Shown here in pieces: positions 1-7,936 of a stretch of 64,000 nt of DNA; position 1 is the first letter of the stretch; the number at the start of each line of letters is the position of its first letter. This DNA comes from CAZGZD01 sp964530005 (GTDB taxonomy: Bacteria > Patescibacteriota > Microgenomatia > UBA1406 > GWC2-37-13), in the NCBI GenBank assembly GCA_964530005.1, contig CAZGZD010000003.1, positions 3,132-67,131 on the forward strand, written 5' to 3'. The position numbers and the translations under genes were made by a program. Below the pieces are notes generated by a model. That model did no database searches, was not told the origin of the DNA, and saw only the letters and a list, made by a program, of their open reading frames with translations.

Positions 1-203
1 GGGGACAAGATAAGGCACTCGCCTGGCTTTTCAACAGATACTATCTCAACTGCCTTATTGATTTGGCTCACTGCATCATCTATATTTTTTTGAAAATAGG
101 TATAAGCGGCGAGGATGCTCACAATAAGCAAAAGTAGTATAAGCAGAATAATTGGTAGAGGATTCTGTCTGCTGCGCGCCCAAAGTCTTGAGACTATTGA
201 CAT
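1..203 (-). CDS. N-terminal part of a single-pass membrane protein (runs off window)
   Basis: Reading leftward from an ATG at 203 the frame stays open to base 1, so the 3' part of the gene lies outside the window. The 67 visible residues start with a short basic segment (MSIVSRLWARSRQNP), then one strongly hydrophobic helix of Ile, Leu and Val at about residues 17-34, then a polar stretch that begins an extracytoplasmic domain. No family can be named from this piece. It lies 37 bp downstream of dnaB on the same strand and could be cotranscribed with it. Confidence 0.6.
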   Translation of the reverse strand, partial: MSIVSRLWARSRQNPLPIILLILLLLIVSILAAYTYFQKNIDDAVSQINKAVEIVSVEKPGECLILS

Positions 204-239
204 ATGTATATATTAGTGAGTATTTTGGGTAGTGTCAAA

Positions 240-1574
240 CTACTTTTTAACTCCATAGAATTGGACGCGATCGCCACGGAACATAAGATCGATCTCCCCA
301 GTTGGGCCATTGCGGTGCTTGGCGATTGAGAGCTTGATCAGGCGCTTGCTCTGGTCAAGTAGGTCTTCTTCATCGTCTTCTGAGTACAGAAACATCACCA
401 CATCGGCATCCTGCTCGATTGCACCTGATTCCCGAAGATCGGCGAGTTGGGGCTTGCGAGTACCTCGCTGTTCGACCGCGCGATTGAGCTGGGAGAGTGC
501 AAGTACGGGGATATGGAGCTCACGGGCAAGATTCTTGAGATTTTGGGATACGAATGACACCTCATTGGTCCTCGAATCAAACTTGCGACCTGCCCAGGCA
601 AGCTGCAGGTAATCGACGACCAATAGCTTTACATCATGCTCGACTTTGAGCTTGCGAGCTTTGGTGCGCATCTCAAGAATAGATAGTCCTGGAGTATCGT
701 CAATGAATATTGGAACTTCGGACAAGACACCCATAGCAGACACAAGCCTCTTATGATCATCGTCTGAGAGCTTGCCTGTCTTGAGCCGCCAGGCATCGAT
801 GTCGGCAGCCGACACCAGCAGTCTGTCTACAAGCTCTTCCTTGCTCATCTCAAGTGAAAAGAATCCGACGGGTATCTTGTCCTTTGAAGCTGCATGGAGG
901 GCAATATTGAGTGCAAATGTAGTCTTACCGATACCTGGGCGCGCGGCAAGGATGAGGAGATTGGAGTCCTGCATACCAGCAAGCTTGGTGTCAAGATCTG
1001 CAAATCCAGTAGATAAGCCTCGAAGTTCGCGTCCGTCTTTGGCAAATTCTTCAATGCGCTCGTAGCTTTCGGTGAGGATGTCTTTGAGCTCGATAAACTC
1101 AGCTCGCATGTGAGACTGAGAGAGGCCAAAGACCTCAGCCTCGATTGAGTCGAGTAACTTCTTTACATCTCCCTTTTCATCAAATGACTTTTCAACTCCT
1201 CGGGAGAAAAGATCTATGAGGCGACGCTTGGTATAATCGTCTTTTACAATCTGGCCGTAGTGCTGGATATATGCTGAGGTTGGTACAGTATTTATGAGAT
1301 CAGACAGATAGGAGGCTCCACCGGCCTTTTGAAGTGTTCCTTCTTTTTTGAGTTGTGCTTGAAGAGTGACTACATCTATCGGTTCCTGTTTCTCAAAAAG
1401 TGCAAGAGCTGCTGAGAATATTACTTGATGTTCGGGCTGATAAAAATGATCAGATTTGAGGAATTCGCCGACCAGATGAAATGAGCCAGGATCAATAAGA
1501 AGAGCTCCAAGGACAGATTTCTCAGCCTGGACATCATGAGGCGGGACTTTTAGTGAACTAGTTTTACTCGCCAT
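240..1574 (-). CDS. dnaB: Replicative DNA helicase DnaB
   Basis: The hexameric 5'-3' helicase unwinds DNA at the replication fork and recruits primase. The 444-residue length is normal for the family. An N-terminal helical domain (about 10-110, beginning PPHDVQAEKSVLGALL) is followed by a linker and a RecA-like domain. That domain has Walker A ARPGIGKTT (211-219), the SLEMS segment with the catalytic Glu near 242, and Walker B LLVVDYLQL (317-325). The SQLNR and ADLRESGAIEQDAD segments hold the sensor and Arg-finger region. The ATG at 1574 gives a family-typical N terminus. The four-helix-bundle gene lies 34 bp upstream on the same strand. Confidence 0.97.
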   Translation of the reverse strand: MASKTSSLKVPPHDVQAEKSVLGALLIDPGSFHLVGEFLKSDHFYQPEHQVIFSAALALFEKQEPIDVVTLQAQLKKEGTLQKAGGASYLSDLINTVPTSAYIQHYGQIVKDDYTKRRLIDLFSRGVEKSFDEKGDVKKLLDSIEAEVFGLSQSHMRAEFIELKDILTESYERIEEFAKDGRELRGLSTGFADLDTKLAGMQDSNLLILAARPGIGKTTFALNIALHAASKDKIPVGFFSLEMSKEELVDRLLVSAADIDAWRLKTGKLSDDDHKRLVSAMGVLSEVPIFIDDTPGLSILEMRTKARKLKVEHDVKLLVVDYLQLAWAGRKFDSRTNEVSFVSQNLKNLARELHIPVLALSQLNRAVEQRGTRKPQLADLRESGAIEQDADVVMFLYSEDDEEDLLDQSKRLIKLSIAKHRNGPTGEIDLMFRGDRVQFYGVKK

Positions 1575-1608
1575 ACTCGTAAAATTGGTTGAAACTGGTT
1601 AAAAATAG

Positions 1609-1941
1609 TTAATTTATTTTTTTTGAAAACGCACTGATTTGTTTTGCCAGATAATCATACTCTTCTTTTAAAGATTTTGTATCGGATTTATAAACAAGTT
1701 CGACTATCTCAAGTAAAGTGACAACTTCATTTGCTGACCCTGAAGCAATGCTTAGATAATTTTTGAATTGTTTCTTTGTTCGACAGTACCCCTCGGATAT
1801 ATTTGTAGCGACTGAAACAGAAGCTCTTTTTAATTGATCGCTTAAAGAAAAATCTCTGGCCAAATAATCATTTGTCTTTATTAGGTTGTATATATCAGTC
1901 ACGAGCTTAAGTGCCTTTTGATAGATTATTAGATTTTTCAC
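1609..1941 (-). CDS. Four helix bundle protein (S23 / 23S rRNA intervening-sequence protein family)
   Basis: This 110-residue all-helical protein has the family signature: a YQKAL start, SLSDQLKRASVSVATNISEGY in the middle, and a SANEVVTLLEI helix. Members were first found in insertions of 23S rRNA genes but many, like this one, stand alone; the molecular role is not established. A longer frame opens at a TTG at 1962. I prefer the GTG at 1941 because AGAAAGG, a Shine-Dalgarno-like stretch, sits 6 bp before it and the protein then starts MKNLIIYQKAL, as homologues do. Confidence 0.85.
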   Translation of the reverse strand: MKNLIIYQKALKLVTDIYNLIKTNDYLARDFSLSDQLKRASVSVATNISEGYCRTKKQFKNYLSIASGSANEVVTLLEIVELVYKSDTKSLKEEYDYLAKQISAFSKKIN

Positions 1942-2001
1942 AGTGTGCCTTTCTACATGCAAGCTCTGCTATTGGCAGAGACCAGTTTTAACAAGTTGCA
2001 A

Positions 2002-2655
2002 CTACTTGTTGGCAGGATTCATCACCACTACTCGAATTCCATCTTCAATATCTTCTTTTTTGATTGTAAGGTCGTCAACAGGCTCCACTCCATCGGCCCC
2101 CATCTTTTTCAGGAACTCATCAACCGTGGATAGCTTGCCAAAATGCTCTACGTTGTGCGCCTCAGTTCTGTAATGCATGGGAATTACGATTGAGGGCTCG
2201 ACCTGCTTGACTACGCGAGCGGCTTGTTCAGGATCGATTGTGTAAAATCCACCTGTTGGCACAAGAAGAATGTCGACATTTCCGATCTTATCTAATGTCT
2301 CACTCTCAATCTCAGCGCCCAGATCGCCGAGGTGCAGAACAGCTATATCTTCTGCCTCGAATTTGTACACAGTATTTTCTCCTCGCTCGGCCCCTTGTTT
2401 GTCGTCGTGATAGGTCGTGAATCCGAATACTCGTACTCCCTGCTTCTCAAACTCTCCCGGCCAATTGATAAGAAGTGGGTCGCCTGTGACGGCTGAGGTG
2501 TCGTTGTGGTCTGAGTGGTCGTGGGATAGGGTGACTATATCTGCCTCAATCTTCGGAAATTTGAGCCCAATTGATGGACTGTACGGATCACATACAACAC
2601 GTGCAGACTTTGTCTTGATGAGAAATGAAGCATGGCCAAGATATTTGATATTCAT
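2002..2655 (-). CDS. Metallo-beta-lactamase-fold hydrolase (UlaG/YtkL type)
   Basis: A 217-residue protein beginning MNIKYLGHASFLIK, the typical start of the UlaG-like branch of the MBL fold. The zinc motif appears as SHDHSDHND (H-x-D-H, one residue off the usual HxHxDH), with later ligand regions HLGDLGAEI and IPMHYRTEAHN. The longer open frame reads back into tRNA-Thr and is not credible, so the ATG at 2655 is used. The family hydrolyses varied phosphoester, lactone or N-acyl substrates, so the substrate cannot be assigned. It is probably cytoplasmic. Confidence 0.85.
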   Translation of the reverse strand: MNIKYLGHASFLIKTKSARVVCDPYSPSIGLKFPKIEADIVTLSHDHSDHNDTSAVTGDPLLINWPGEFEKQGVRVFGFTTYHDDKQGAERGENTVYKFEAEDIAVLHLGDLGAEIESETLDKIGNVDILLVPTGGFYTIDPEQAARVVKQVEPSIVIPMHYRTEAHNVEHFGKLSTVDEFLKKMGADGVEPVDDLTIKKEDIEDGIRVVVMNPANK

Positions 2656-2709
2656 AGAGCGGAGTAAAGGGTACCAAATTTTGTGAATGTTTTCAATGAA
2701 AGAAACATG

Positions 2710-2781
2710 AGCCCGGGGTGGGAATCGAACCCACGACCTTCCCCTTACCAAGGGGATGTTCTACCACTGAACCACCCGGGC
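2710..2781 (-). tRNA. tRNA-Thr(GGT)
   Basis: The minus strand folds into a complete cloverleaf. The acceptor GCCCGGG pairs with CCCGGGC, and the D arm is GTTC/GAAC. The anticodon stem TCCCC/GGGGA carries loop TTGGTAA (anticodon GGT), and the T arm GTGGG/CCCAC carries loop TTCGATT. The discriminator is T. No CCA is encoded after it, unlike the other two tRNAs in the window. Confidence 0.95.
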
Positions 2782-2793
2782 GAAAGGTGCTGG

Positions 2794-3351
2794 TTATTTG
2801 GTGCTTTTCTTTTCTTGTCGTTGAAAGATATCGGCAAGGTGATAGACAGGTTCAAGTACAAGGTTGGAGATTGAGCCAGGACGCTTGAAAAGATTAGCGC
2901 GCTGAACGGCAAGAATTGTCCAAAACTCAGCCAGCTCTTCGCTGCTTTCTACCTCAGATGAGGCAAGGCGGCTGAAGTAATCTTTTTGTTTGTTCTGATA
3001 TCCGCCACCATTTACGTCAGACAAAGAGATGAGAGTCTGGATTGTGGTGTGAACCTCTTCTTGAATCTCGGCAACTGTGGACTCCTCAACAGTAAGCATA
3101 GCTGAGCCTTGACTTCGGCCAGATCTTGCGAAAATTTCGTAGTACAGAAGCAAAAAGTTGAGAGTAAGGTCTGAGTTTGAGGACATCATGGTCTGCTCGA
3201 TAATGAAGCGATGAATTGATGGATTCTCGCGCTTTATGGTAGTAAGCGCAGCTTTTACAAATTCTTTACGATCAATAAGAAGCTCTTCAGAGAGAGCTTG
3301 TGTGATGCCGGTTGTCGGATTGGGGCGTTTGCTGCTTTTTGGGTCGCTCAT
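2794..3351 (-). CDS. Uncharacterised 185-residue helical protein
   Basis: Soluble, largely helical and without membrane segments: MSDPKSSKRPNPTTG at the N terminus, Ser/Glu-rich segments (ASSEVESSEELAEFW) and a basic tail (FQRQEKKSTK). I do not recognise the family. The start at 3351 is chosen because TATAAT lies 7 nt before it on the minus strand, the short spacing used by many genes here; upstream in-frame ATGs (3360, 3396) are possible. The gene runs toward tRNA-Thr, 12 bp away on the same strand, so the two may be cotranscribed. Confidence 0.65.
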   Translation of the reverse strand: MSDPKSSKRPNPTTGITQALSEELLIDRKEFVKAALTTIKRENPSIHRFIIEQTMMSSNSDLTLNFLLLYYEIFARSGRSQGSAMLTVEESTVAEIQEEVHTTIQTLISLSDVNGGGYQNKQKDYFSRLASSEVESSEELAEFWTILAVQRANLFKRPGSISNLVLEPVYHLADIFQRQEKKSTK

Positions 3352-3788
3352 AACGTGCATTATACACGAAAATAGCTCAACCCGCCGAGTTCCCACTTCG
3401 TGCCCGACAAAGTTAGACCCGTGTGTGGGTTCGGTAGTTCTGCAAAATCAGCCAAATTGGTTTGAAGTCAAATAGAATCAAAAGAAGGAGAACAACAAGC
3501 AGCGAGGTATCCGGAAGATGTGTTTCTATACGAGGCGAAAAGCACATATTACATCCAGAATTCCCCGCTAAAAACCAAATATATACTTTCCTAATATGTA
3601 TGTCAAGTGTATATTTTTATACTATTCCAGAGCCTCAAATAATGTATTGGAAATCAACTTATTGGGCGCGATCATTTTGGTCGGAAAAGTAAGGTCGTGG
3701 AATAAGCCAGCACTCCTATATCGCTAATCCGTATGAGATTTGATGAACTTTGATAGAATAAAGACGTGTTATACATTGTCCAAAGAAC
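3352..3788. other. Intergenic region without a convincing gene
   Basis: This 437-bp stretch separates divergent genes. Short open frames here lack plausible starts and protein-like composition. A TATACA at 3770-3775, 13 nt before the PQ-loop gene, may be its -10 box, with TTGATA at 3750-3755 (spacer 14, short). Otherwise only AT-rich sequence without clear repeats is visible. Confidence 0.4.
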
Positions 3789-4118
3789 ATGCATATAGCT
3801 TTTCACCATTACCAAAAGAATAAAAAGAGCGCAGATACGCTGACTACGAGGCAAAAAAAGCTAAATCGCGTCATAGATGATCTTATCTATGGGATTGGCT
3901 CTTTTGGAGTGCTTATCTTTGTGCCTCAACTAATCAAGGTTTGGGGAGGAGGGGACATATCTGGCGTGTCGCCTCTAACTTGGGTGGGAATGTTGGCGTC
4001 AAGCATATTCTGGCTTACATATGGAATTATCCATAAAGCAAGGCCGATAATCTTCATCAATTCATTTGCTGCCATAGTCCAATTCCTTGTAGTCTTTGGA
4101 CTACTCATTCACCGGTAA
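3789..4118 (+). CDS. PQ-loop / SemiSWEET-like small membrane transporter
   Basis: The 109-residue protein has a basic, soluble N terminus (about 1-30) and then three transmembrane helices. The first holds the PQ motif (IFVPQLIKVW). A conserved GDISGVSPLTWVGM loop leads into helix two, and helix three ends at the C terminus. This is the half-size, three-helix layout of bacterial SemiSWEETs, which dimerise to move sugars; other PQ-loop families move amino acids, so the substrate is open. It converges on the LUD gene with a 7-bp gap. Confidence 0.8.
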   Translation: MHIAFHHYQKNKKSADTLTTRQKKLNRVIDDLIYGIGSFGVLIFVPQLIKVWGGGDISGVSPLTWVGMLASSIFWLTYGIIHKARPIIFINSFAAIVQFLVVFGLLIHR

Positions 4119-4125
4119 GCTTGTC

Positions 4126-4743
4126 TTAAAATCCGAGCTTTTCTTTGACCAGAATTATGCTCACTTTCCGACCCATCATCGGATTCTCCCGATTAAAAAT
4201 CAGAATTTTTGATACAGAAGTGTTGACGCCATATAGCTCCTGCATATGTTTGTCCTCAAGCGGGACAATGTACTCATTGAGGCGATTTAAGGCGTCTGCA
4301 AGAGTCGGCACTATCTTCTGGGCACCAGCAACAAAAATCACATTGCTTGAATTGAAGACAATTCCTGGAAGTTGGCTTCCTGTGTTGGATGCAACTATAA
4401 ACTCGCCAGTTGTGGCAAGTCCGTGAATACTACCTAAGTAGTAATCAGAGACTGTCGCTTCGCGTCGTAGCTGTGCTTGCTTGGCGGGATCTTTCTCGGC
4501 AAGAACTCTCTCGTGGAGATTGCTCCAAGGATGAGCGCCGGACTTGAGATAGTCAACGAAGCCAATCTGCTCAAGCGTTATTGATGCGCCATTCATAATA
4601 GAAGCACCGCTTGGAATTTGCTTCTTGATCGTCTCAAGAGCTTCTTCTTTATTCTCAACAACAATCGTGTCGACACCGCGTTCTTTAAGATTTTGTGCGG
4701 CCTTACTTATGACCTCATCTGTCGCAATAGTTTGATAATCCAT
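4126..4743 (-). CDS. LUD-domain protein (LutC/YkgG-like)
   Basis: The 205 residues match the LUD domain: an N-terminal helical part (about 1-60), IMNGASITLEQIG, SDYYLGSIHGLATTGEFIV, the glycine-rich SNTGSQLPGIVF, and NVIFVAGAQKIVP. LUD proteins such as LutC belong to lactate oxidation complexes or act alone, and the fold is related to phosphosugar isomerases. No LutA or LutB partner is visible, so lactate use cannot be claimed. It follows arsR by 12 bp on the same strand, so the two form an operon under the ArsR-bound promoter. Confidence 0.85.
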   Translation of the reverse strand: MDYQTIATDEVISKAAQNLKERGVDTIVVENKEEALETIKKQIPSGASIMNGASITLEQIGFVDYLKSGAHPWSNLHERVLAEKDPAKQAQLRREATVSDYYLGSIHGLATTGEFIVASNTGSQLPGIVFNSSNVIFVAGAQKIVPTLADALNRLNEYIVPLEDKHMQELYGVNTSVSKILIFNRENPMMGRKVSIILVKEKLGF

Positions 4744-4755
4744 AGTGTGAAAAAA

Positions 4756-5037
4756 TTAAACTGTTAATAATTTTTGAATATCGATCCCTATTTTTCTTAA
4801 AAACTCATTATTCACCGAATAAAAATTGGCCGTTTTTTCCTTGCGTTGCAGAATAATATCCGCGTCTATAAGTTTTTTGAAATGGTGAGATAAGGTCGGC
4901 TGCGATAGGTCGAATTTCTTCTGCAGCTCCTGGCAAGACACCTCACTATCGCCAATCTGCTTCAACAAACCAATTCGAGTTGGATCGGCAAGTGCTTTGA
5001 ATGCACGTGCTACTATATCAGTCGCCATATTATCCAA
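4756..5037 (-). CDS. ArsR-family transcriptional repressor
   Basis: A 93-residue winged-helix protein: VARAFKALADPTRIGLLKQI opens the fold, the recognition helix is in LSQPTLSHHFKKL, and the wing is ILQRKEKTANFYSV. The classical ELCVCDL metal-binding motif is absent and only one Cys (SCQEL) is present, so a metal sensor of the ArsR/SmtB type is unlikely; the signal is unknown. The ATG at 5037 is used, with an in-frame ATG at 5028. A strong promoter overlaps a long AT-rich inverted repeat directly upstream, suggesting autoregulation together with the LUD gene. Confidence 0.9.
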   Translation of the reverse strand: MDNMATDIVARAFKALADPTRIGLLKQIGDSEVSCQELQKKFDLSQPTLSHHFKKLIDADIILQRKEKTANFYSVNNEFLRKIGIDIQKLLTV

Positions 5038-5051
5038 ATATTGAAATATTT

Positions 5052-5092
5052 AAATATATCTATATAGTAAGACATATAAATATATTTGTCAA
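5052..5092 (-). promoter_or_regulatory. Promoter with overlapping inverted repeat (likely ArsR operator)
   Basis: On the minus strand TTGACA (5087-5092), a 17-bp spacer and TACTAT (5064-5069) form a near-consensus promoter for arsR-LUD. Arms at 5052-5065 and 5074-5087 are inverted repeats matching at 13 of 14 positions with an 8-bp centre. They cover the -10 box and the spacer, a position where a bound ArsR dimer would block polymerase. Confidence 0.75.
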
Positions 5093-5123
5093 CCTCGATT
5101 AATCAGGCAATCTTTGGGTAGAT

Positions 5124-6365
5124 TTATTTTTCTATTTTGTCCGGTAGGGCTTGCATGCGCCTCGTGGCAAGTATAAATGGGAGCGCAAGGATCTGTACAG
5201 CCGCGGCTGCCATATATGTTGTCCCGTAGCTATATATATCGGCCATACGCCCAAGCGCTGGCTGTATGACGACCCCACCTGAGGAGCTCATGAGAGAGTC
5301 GAAAGAAAGTACTGTAGCACGCTGTTTTGAGGGTATGAGCGCATTGATATATGCTTGGCGAATAGGCATAGATGCCGCAAAGACAAGAGCCCAGACCACA
5401 AGCATGATTATCGCGATCCAAAAATTGGTCGTAAATCCAATAACAACAAGTGCGACTGAGCCAATGATTAGACCGGCTGCAAGTAGACTTGTTCGCAACT
5501 TAAATACTCGTCGCACGACTGGCGCTACCATACCCCCCACAATTTGGGCAGATGCAACAATTGCGGCCGCAAGCCCAGCTACTCCATAGGCATGCGGATT
5601 GCCATATAGCTTGAGAAGGTGGGGTTGCATAGCATAAAATACATAGATACTGACGCCACCCGTAAAGGGAGCCGCGAGCATGAGCCAACGCACAGGTTTA
5701 TTTTTCAATCCATATAGATATGACTCATGCAGCGTCTTGCTGATTGCTCGACCAACAGATGCGCTTTTGACTGGTGTGAATCCCACGTCGCGCATAAATA
5801 GGAGGGCTACAATCAAAGCAACGCCAAGCATTGAGACGCGAGCTATATAGGGGACACCCAGATTAGTCGCTTGTGCTATATATCCGCCAGCTACAGATCC
5901 ACTCAGCATAGCTATTCCGCCGATCACCTGACCCTTAGCAAAGACCGACTCCAGATTGCCCCTGTATCCTGTGGCGTGTAGTGCATCCACAAGCCACGCT
6001 TCTGTCGCGCCAGAAAAAAATGTAAAGCCAAGCCCAAGTAGTGTTGAGACCACTGCCCAGAGCCAGAATGCACCACGCACCTGCCACAGGTAGAGATACA
6101 GAAGTGTTGAGATCAAAAGAGTCAAAACGCCAAGCACATAGGAGGTGCGACGACCCCAAATATCTGCAACCACCCCAGTCGGCACCTCAAACAATACCTG
6201 TCCCACAGTAAAGAAAGCATTAGCGGCAAAAGCCTGAAGATTATTGAGCCCCGCATCAAGTAAAAATAGGGTGTTGACTCCCCATATAAAAGATGCGGCA
6301 AGAGTCGAGGTTAGAAGAAGCAGAAGATATGTGCGCTGAATACTAGCACTATGTGCATTCATCAA
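5124..6365 (-). CDS. Major facilitator superfamily transporter
   Basis: The 413-residue protein has about 12 hydrophobic helices. The MFS motif A appears in the loop after helix 2 as GVVADIWGRRTSYVLG, and a longer central loop (RDVGFTPVKSASVGRAISKTL) splits the two six-helix halves. It is an integral membrane secondary transporter, most likely an exporter of the drug-efflux type, but no substrate can be assigned. Two ATGs (6365, 6362) start the same protein. It lies upstream of the arsR promoter on the same strand, so it probably has its own transcription. Confidence 0.88.
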   Translation of the reverse strand: MMNAHSASIQRTYLLLLLTSTLAASFIWGVNTLFLLDAGLNNLQAFAANAFFTVGQVLFEVPTGVVADIWGRRTSYVLGVLTLLISTLLYLYLWQVRGAFWLWAVVSTLLGLGFTFFSGATEAWLVDALHATGYRGNLESVFAKGQVIGGIAMLSGSVAGGYIAQATNLGVPYIARVSMLGVALIVALLFMRDVGFTPVKSASVGRAISKTLHESYLYGLKNKPVRWLMLAAPFTGGVSIYVFYAMQPHLLKLYGNPHAYGVAGLAAAIVASAQIVGGMVAPVVRRVFKLRTSLLAAGLIIGSVALVVIGFTTNFWIAIIMLVVWALVFAASMPIRQAYINALIPSKQRATVLSFDSLMSSSGGVVIQPALGRMADIYSYGTTYMAAAAVQILALPFILATRRMQALPDKIEK

Positions 6366-6420
6366 ATAATTTTATTTTTTATGGCAACAGTATACAGGTA
6401 TTTTTTGAGGAGCAAGATAT

Positions 6421-6843
6421 TCAAAAAAATCCCACGATTGACTCAAGATATGGATGAACATATCTAATAAGAAGAATTGCAAATGTACCCCATGCGGCCC
6501 CGTGGAAAAGATCTGTAAATGTACCGATATGGAAGGCATTTTTCCGATAATTCCAGAGGCGTTTGTGGAACGTACGAAGTATGAGGTCTCCGGATGCATA
6601 TTCAAAAGCAGCAAGCGCTAATACGTATATAAGCCACTGGCCAAAAATTGGAAAACTGTGCAGATATTGATTTGCTCCCAGGACGATCATAGCTCCGAAT
6701 CCATAAATAGGACACAAGGGCAGATACGGGAAGAATCCACCATCTACAAACTTCCCACCCTTATATGATCTATAGCTTGTGTCGATAATCCAGCCTATGG
6801 CGCTATAGATGAGGAAGTAAAGGACAAAAGCGAGAGGAAGCAT
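6421..6843 (-). CDS. CmpB-type (putative ABC transporter type IV) membrane protein
   Basis: This 140-residue, four-helix membrane protein carries the PF06541-type signature: YSAIGWIIDTSYRSYKGGKFVDGGFF then LPLCPIYGFGAMIV, followed by LIYVLALAAFEYASGDLI and a C-terminal FHGAAWGTFAILL helix. The family has an ABC-permease-like name but no proven transport role. TATACT lies 6 nt before the ATG on the minus strand, the leaderless arrangement seen elsewhere in the window. Confidence 0.8.
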   Translation of the reverse strand: MLPLAFVLYFLIYSAIGWIIDTSYRSYKGGKFVDGGFFPYLPLCPIYGFGAMIVLGANQYLHSFPIFGQWLIYVLALAAFEYASGDLILRTFHKRLWNYRKNAFHIGTFTDLFHGAAWGTFAILLIRYVHPYLESIVGFF

Positions 6844-6866
6844 CTATAAAGTATAGCAAAGCGCGA

Positions 6867-7382
6867 TTAAAGCATAGCTGGAGCAATGGTTCTTTCACGT
6901 CTATTCTTAAGTACTTGTTGAAATCGGCCATTGGCAAAAATTGGTGTCGAATGACGATTTGCAAAATCACGGGGTTGTGATATTTCAGGAAACCTAATTC
7001 CCCAGAAACCTCCTTCTGGTCTGTGTTCTGAGATTGAGACAAGTCCACGCGCTACAACAGCCAAGGCATTTCCGTCTGGTTCTGTATTAAGTAAGTCAAC
7101 ATCAATAGCGCCAGGACGATCAAAAACTTTTGCTGATAGGCCAACTCTCCATAGTCTGCCACTTGCTATAAGAGCAATTAAAGCATTCAAGCCACCCACA
7201 GTATTTGCTACAACAGCTACATTTATACCCACTTTATCAAAAATTCCACTATCCGAGAGTGCAACAACTTCATTCCAACTTCCTTCGTATCCAACACTTA
7301 CATTAGGAGCATCCTGAATTTGAGCCTTGAATCCAGACCTGGTATGTTTGTCTCCAACAAGGAGTAATCGAGCTTCTGGCAT
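6867..7382 (-). CDS. Uncharacterised 171-residue protein
   Basis: An alternating beta-alpha pattern (ARLLLVGDKHTR, GINVAVVANTVGGLNALIALIASGRLWRVGLSA, NALAVVARGLVSI) suggests a Rossmann-like fold. There is no signal peptide or membrane helix, and the C terminus is basic (LKNRRERTIAP). I do not recognise the family. A near-perfect promoter stands directly upstream and places the transcription start at or next to the ATG, which makes the gene call credible. Confidence 0.65.
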   Translation of the reverse strand: MPEARLLLVGDKHTRSGFKAQIQDAPNVSVGYEGSWNEVVALSDSGIFDKVGINVAVVANTVGGLNALIALIASGRLWRVGLSAKVFDRPGAIDVDLLNTEPDGNALAVVARGLVSISEHRPEGGFWGIRFPEISQPRDFANRHSTPIFANGRFQQVLKNRRERTIAPAML

Positions 7383-7390
7383 AAGTTGAT

Positions 7391-7419
7391 ATTCTACAAT
7401 GACGATAGTTAATTTTCAA
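7391..7419 (-). promoter_or_regulatory. Leaderless-type promoter of the 6867-7382 gene
   Basis: Minus strand: TTGAAA (7414-7419), exactly 17 bp, TAGAAT (7391-7396), then 8 nt to the ATG at 7382. The expected start of transcription falls within a few bases of the start codon, leaving no room for a ribosome binding site. Confidence 0.75.
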
Positions 7420-7571
7420 CTATAGGTTAGATTTGGCACAATCTCTTCGTGAGTCTATTTTATACGGATTCTTAGAAGAGTTTAAATTAAAAGAAGATGG
7501 GTCGTCTACCAGAGACAATCCGAACTTATTTTAGTACATTACCGCAGAAAGAGCTAGCTTTCTTCAAGCAT

Positions 7572-7724
7572 TCATTTCTTCAGCTCGCTTAATTTTCCTT
7601 CATACAAGAGTGTGAAGAATATATTCTTAAGTAACTCTGCTGTTTCTATTTCCTTTTGAAGCACTTCATCAGAGACGTTTGAGCAATCATCCCCAAGTAT
7701 TTTTTTCGCCTCATCTATGGTCAT
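7572..7724 (-). CDS. Small 50-residue acidic helical protein
   Basis: A short open frame begins MTIDEAKKILGDDCSNV and ends KLSELKK. It is amphipathic and highly charged, without membrane helix or signal. The support is a TAGAAT box (7731-7736, minus strand) 6 nt before the ATG, matching the promoter geometry of many genes here. A 15-bp palindrome covers the -35 position. The same palindrome core recurs at the island's central divergent promoter, which suggests co-regulation. Function unknown; it may be a small regulator or antitoxin-like partner. Confidence 0.5.
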   Translation of the reverse strand: MTIDEAKKILGDDCSNVSDEVLQKEIETAELLKNIFFTLLYEGKLSELKK

Positions 7725-7744
7725 TCTTTTATTCTAACAATTGC

Positions 7745-7759
7745 GTGTAATGATTACAC
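7745..7759. promoter_or_regulatory. Palindromic operator candidate (TGTAAT-N-ATTACA core)
   Basis: A perfect 15-bp palindrome, GTGTAAT-G-ATTACAC, centred on 7752. It lies 8 bp upstream of the -10 box of the 50-residue gene, where the -35 box should be. The 13-bp core recurs at 14396-14408 with C as the central base, and a one-base-longer form occurs at 14507-14520. Confidence 0.6.
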
Positions 7760-7858
7760 AGTTTTTCTTGACCAAGTTGGTATCTTTCCGTGAGTACCAG
7801 ACTAAGGGGTGAGATGGAGAAAAAACTGCCTGGGAGTCCCGATGGCATCCAGCACAAG

Positions 7859-7936
7859 TTTAAAGGTGCAGTAGTATACCAATGTAAATACTATTTAATA
7901 TCGAGTTTTCTTTTCTTTGTTAGTTGCACCTTTAAA
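7859..7936. repeat. 12-bp perfect inverted repeat spanning the STAND gene stop codon
   Basis: TTTAAAGGTGCA at 7859-7870 is perfectly complementary to TGCACCTTTAAA at 7925-7936, which lies inside the last codons of the STAND gene; the loop is 54 nt. No U-tract follows in the direction of transcription, so it is not a standard terminator. A 3'-end mRNA hairpin or a rearrangement scar are both possible. Confidence 0.5.

Noticed and set aside
3462..3692. Possible small plus-strand gene upstream of the PQ-loop gene
   Set aside because: No promoter or ribosome site, unlikely composition, and no recognisable motif.
4126..4743. Lactate utilisation (lutABC) operon
   Set aside because: Only a LUD-domain protein is present; neither LutA nor LutB is next to it.
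7806..7812. GGGGTGA as a proven attL site
   Set aside because: A 7-bp match to the tRNA-His end is expected by chance in a window of this size; it is kept only as a hypothesis.
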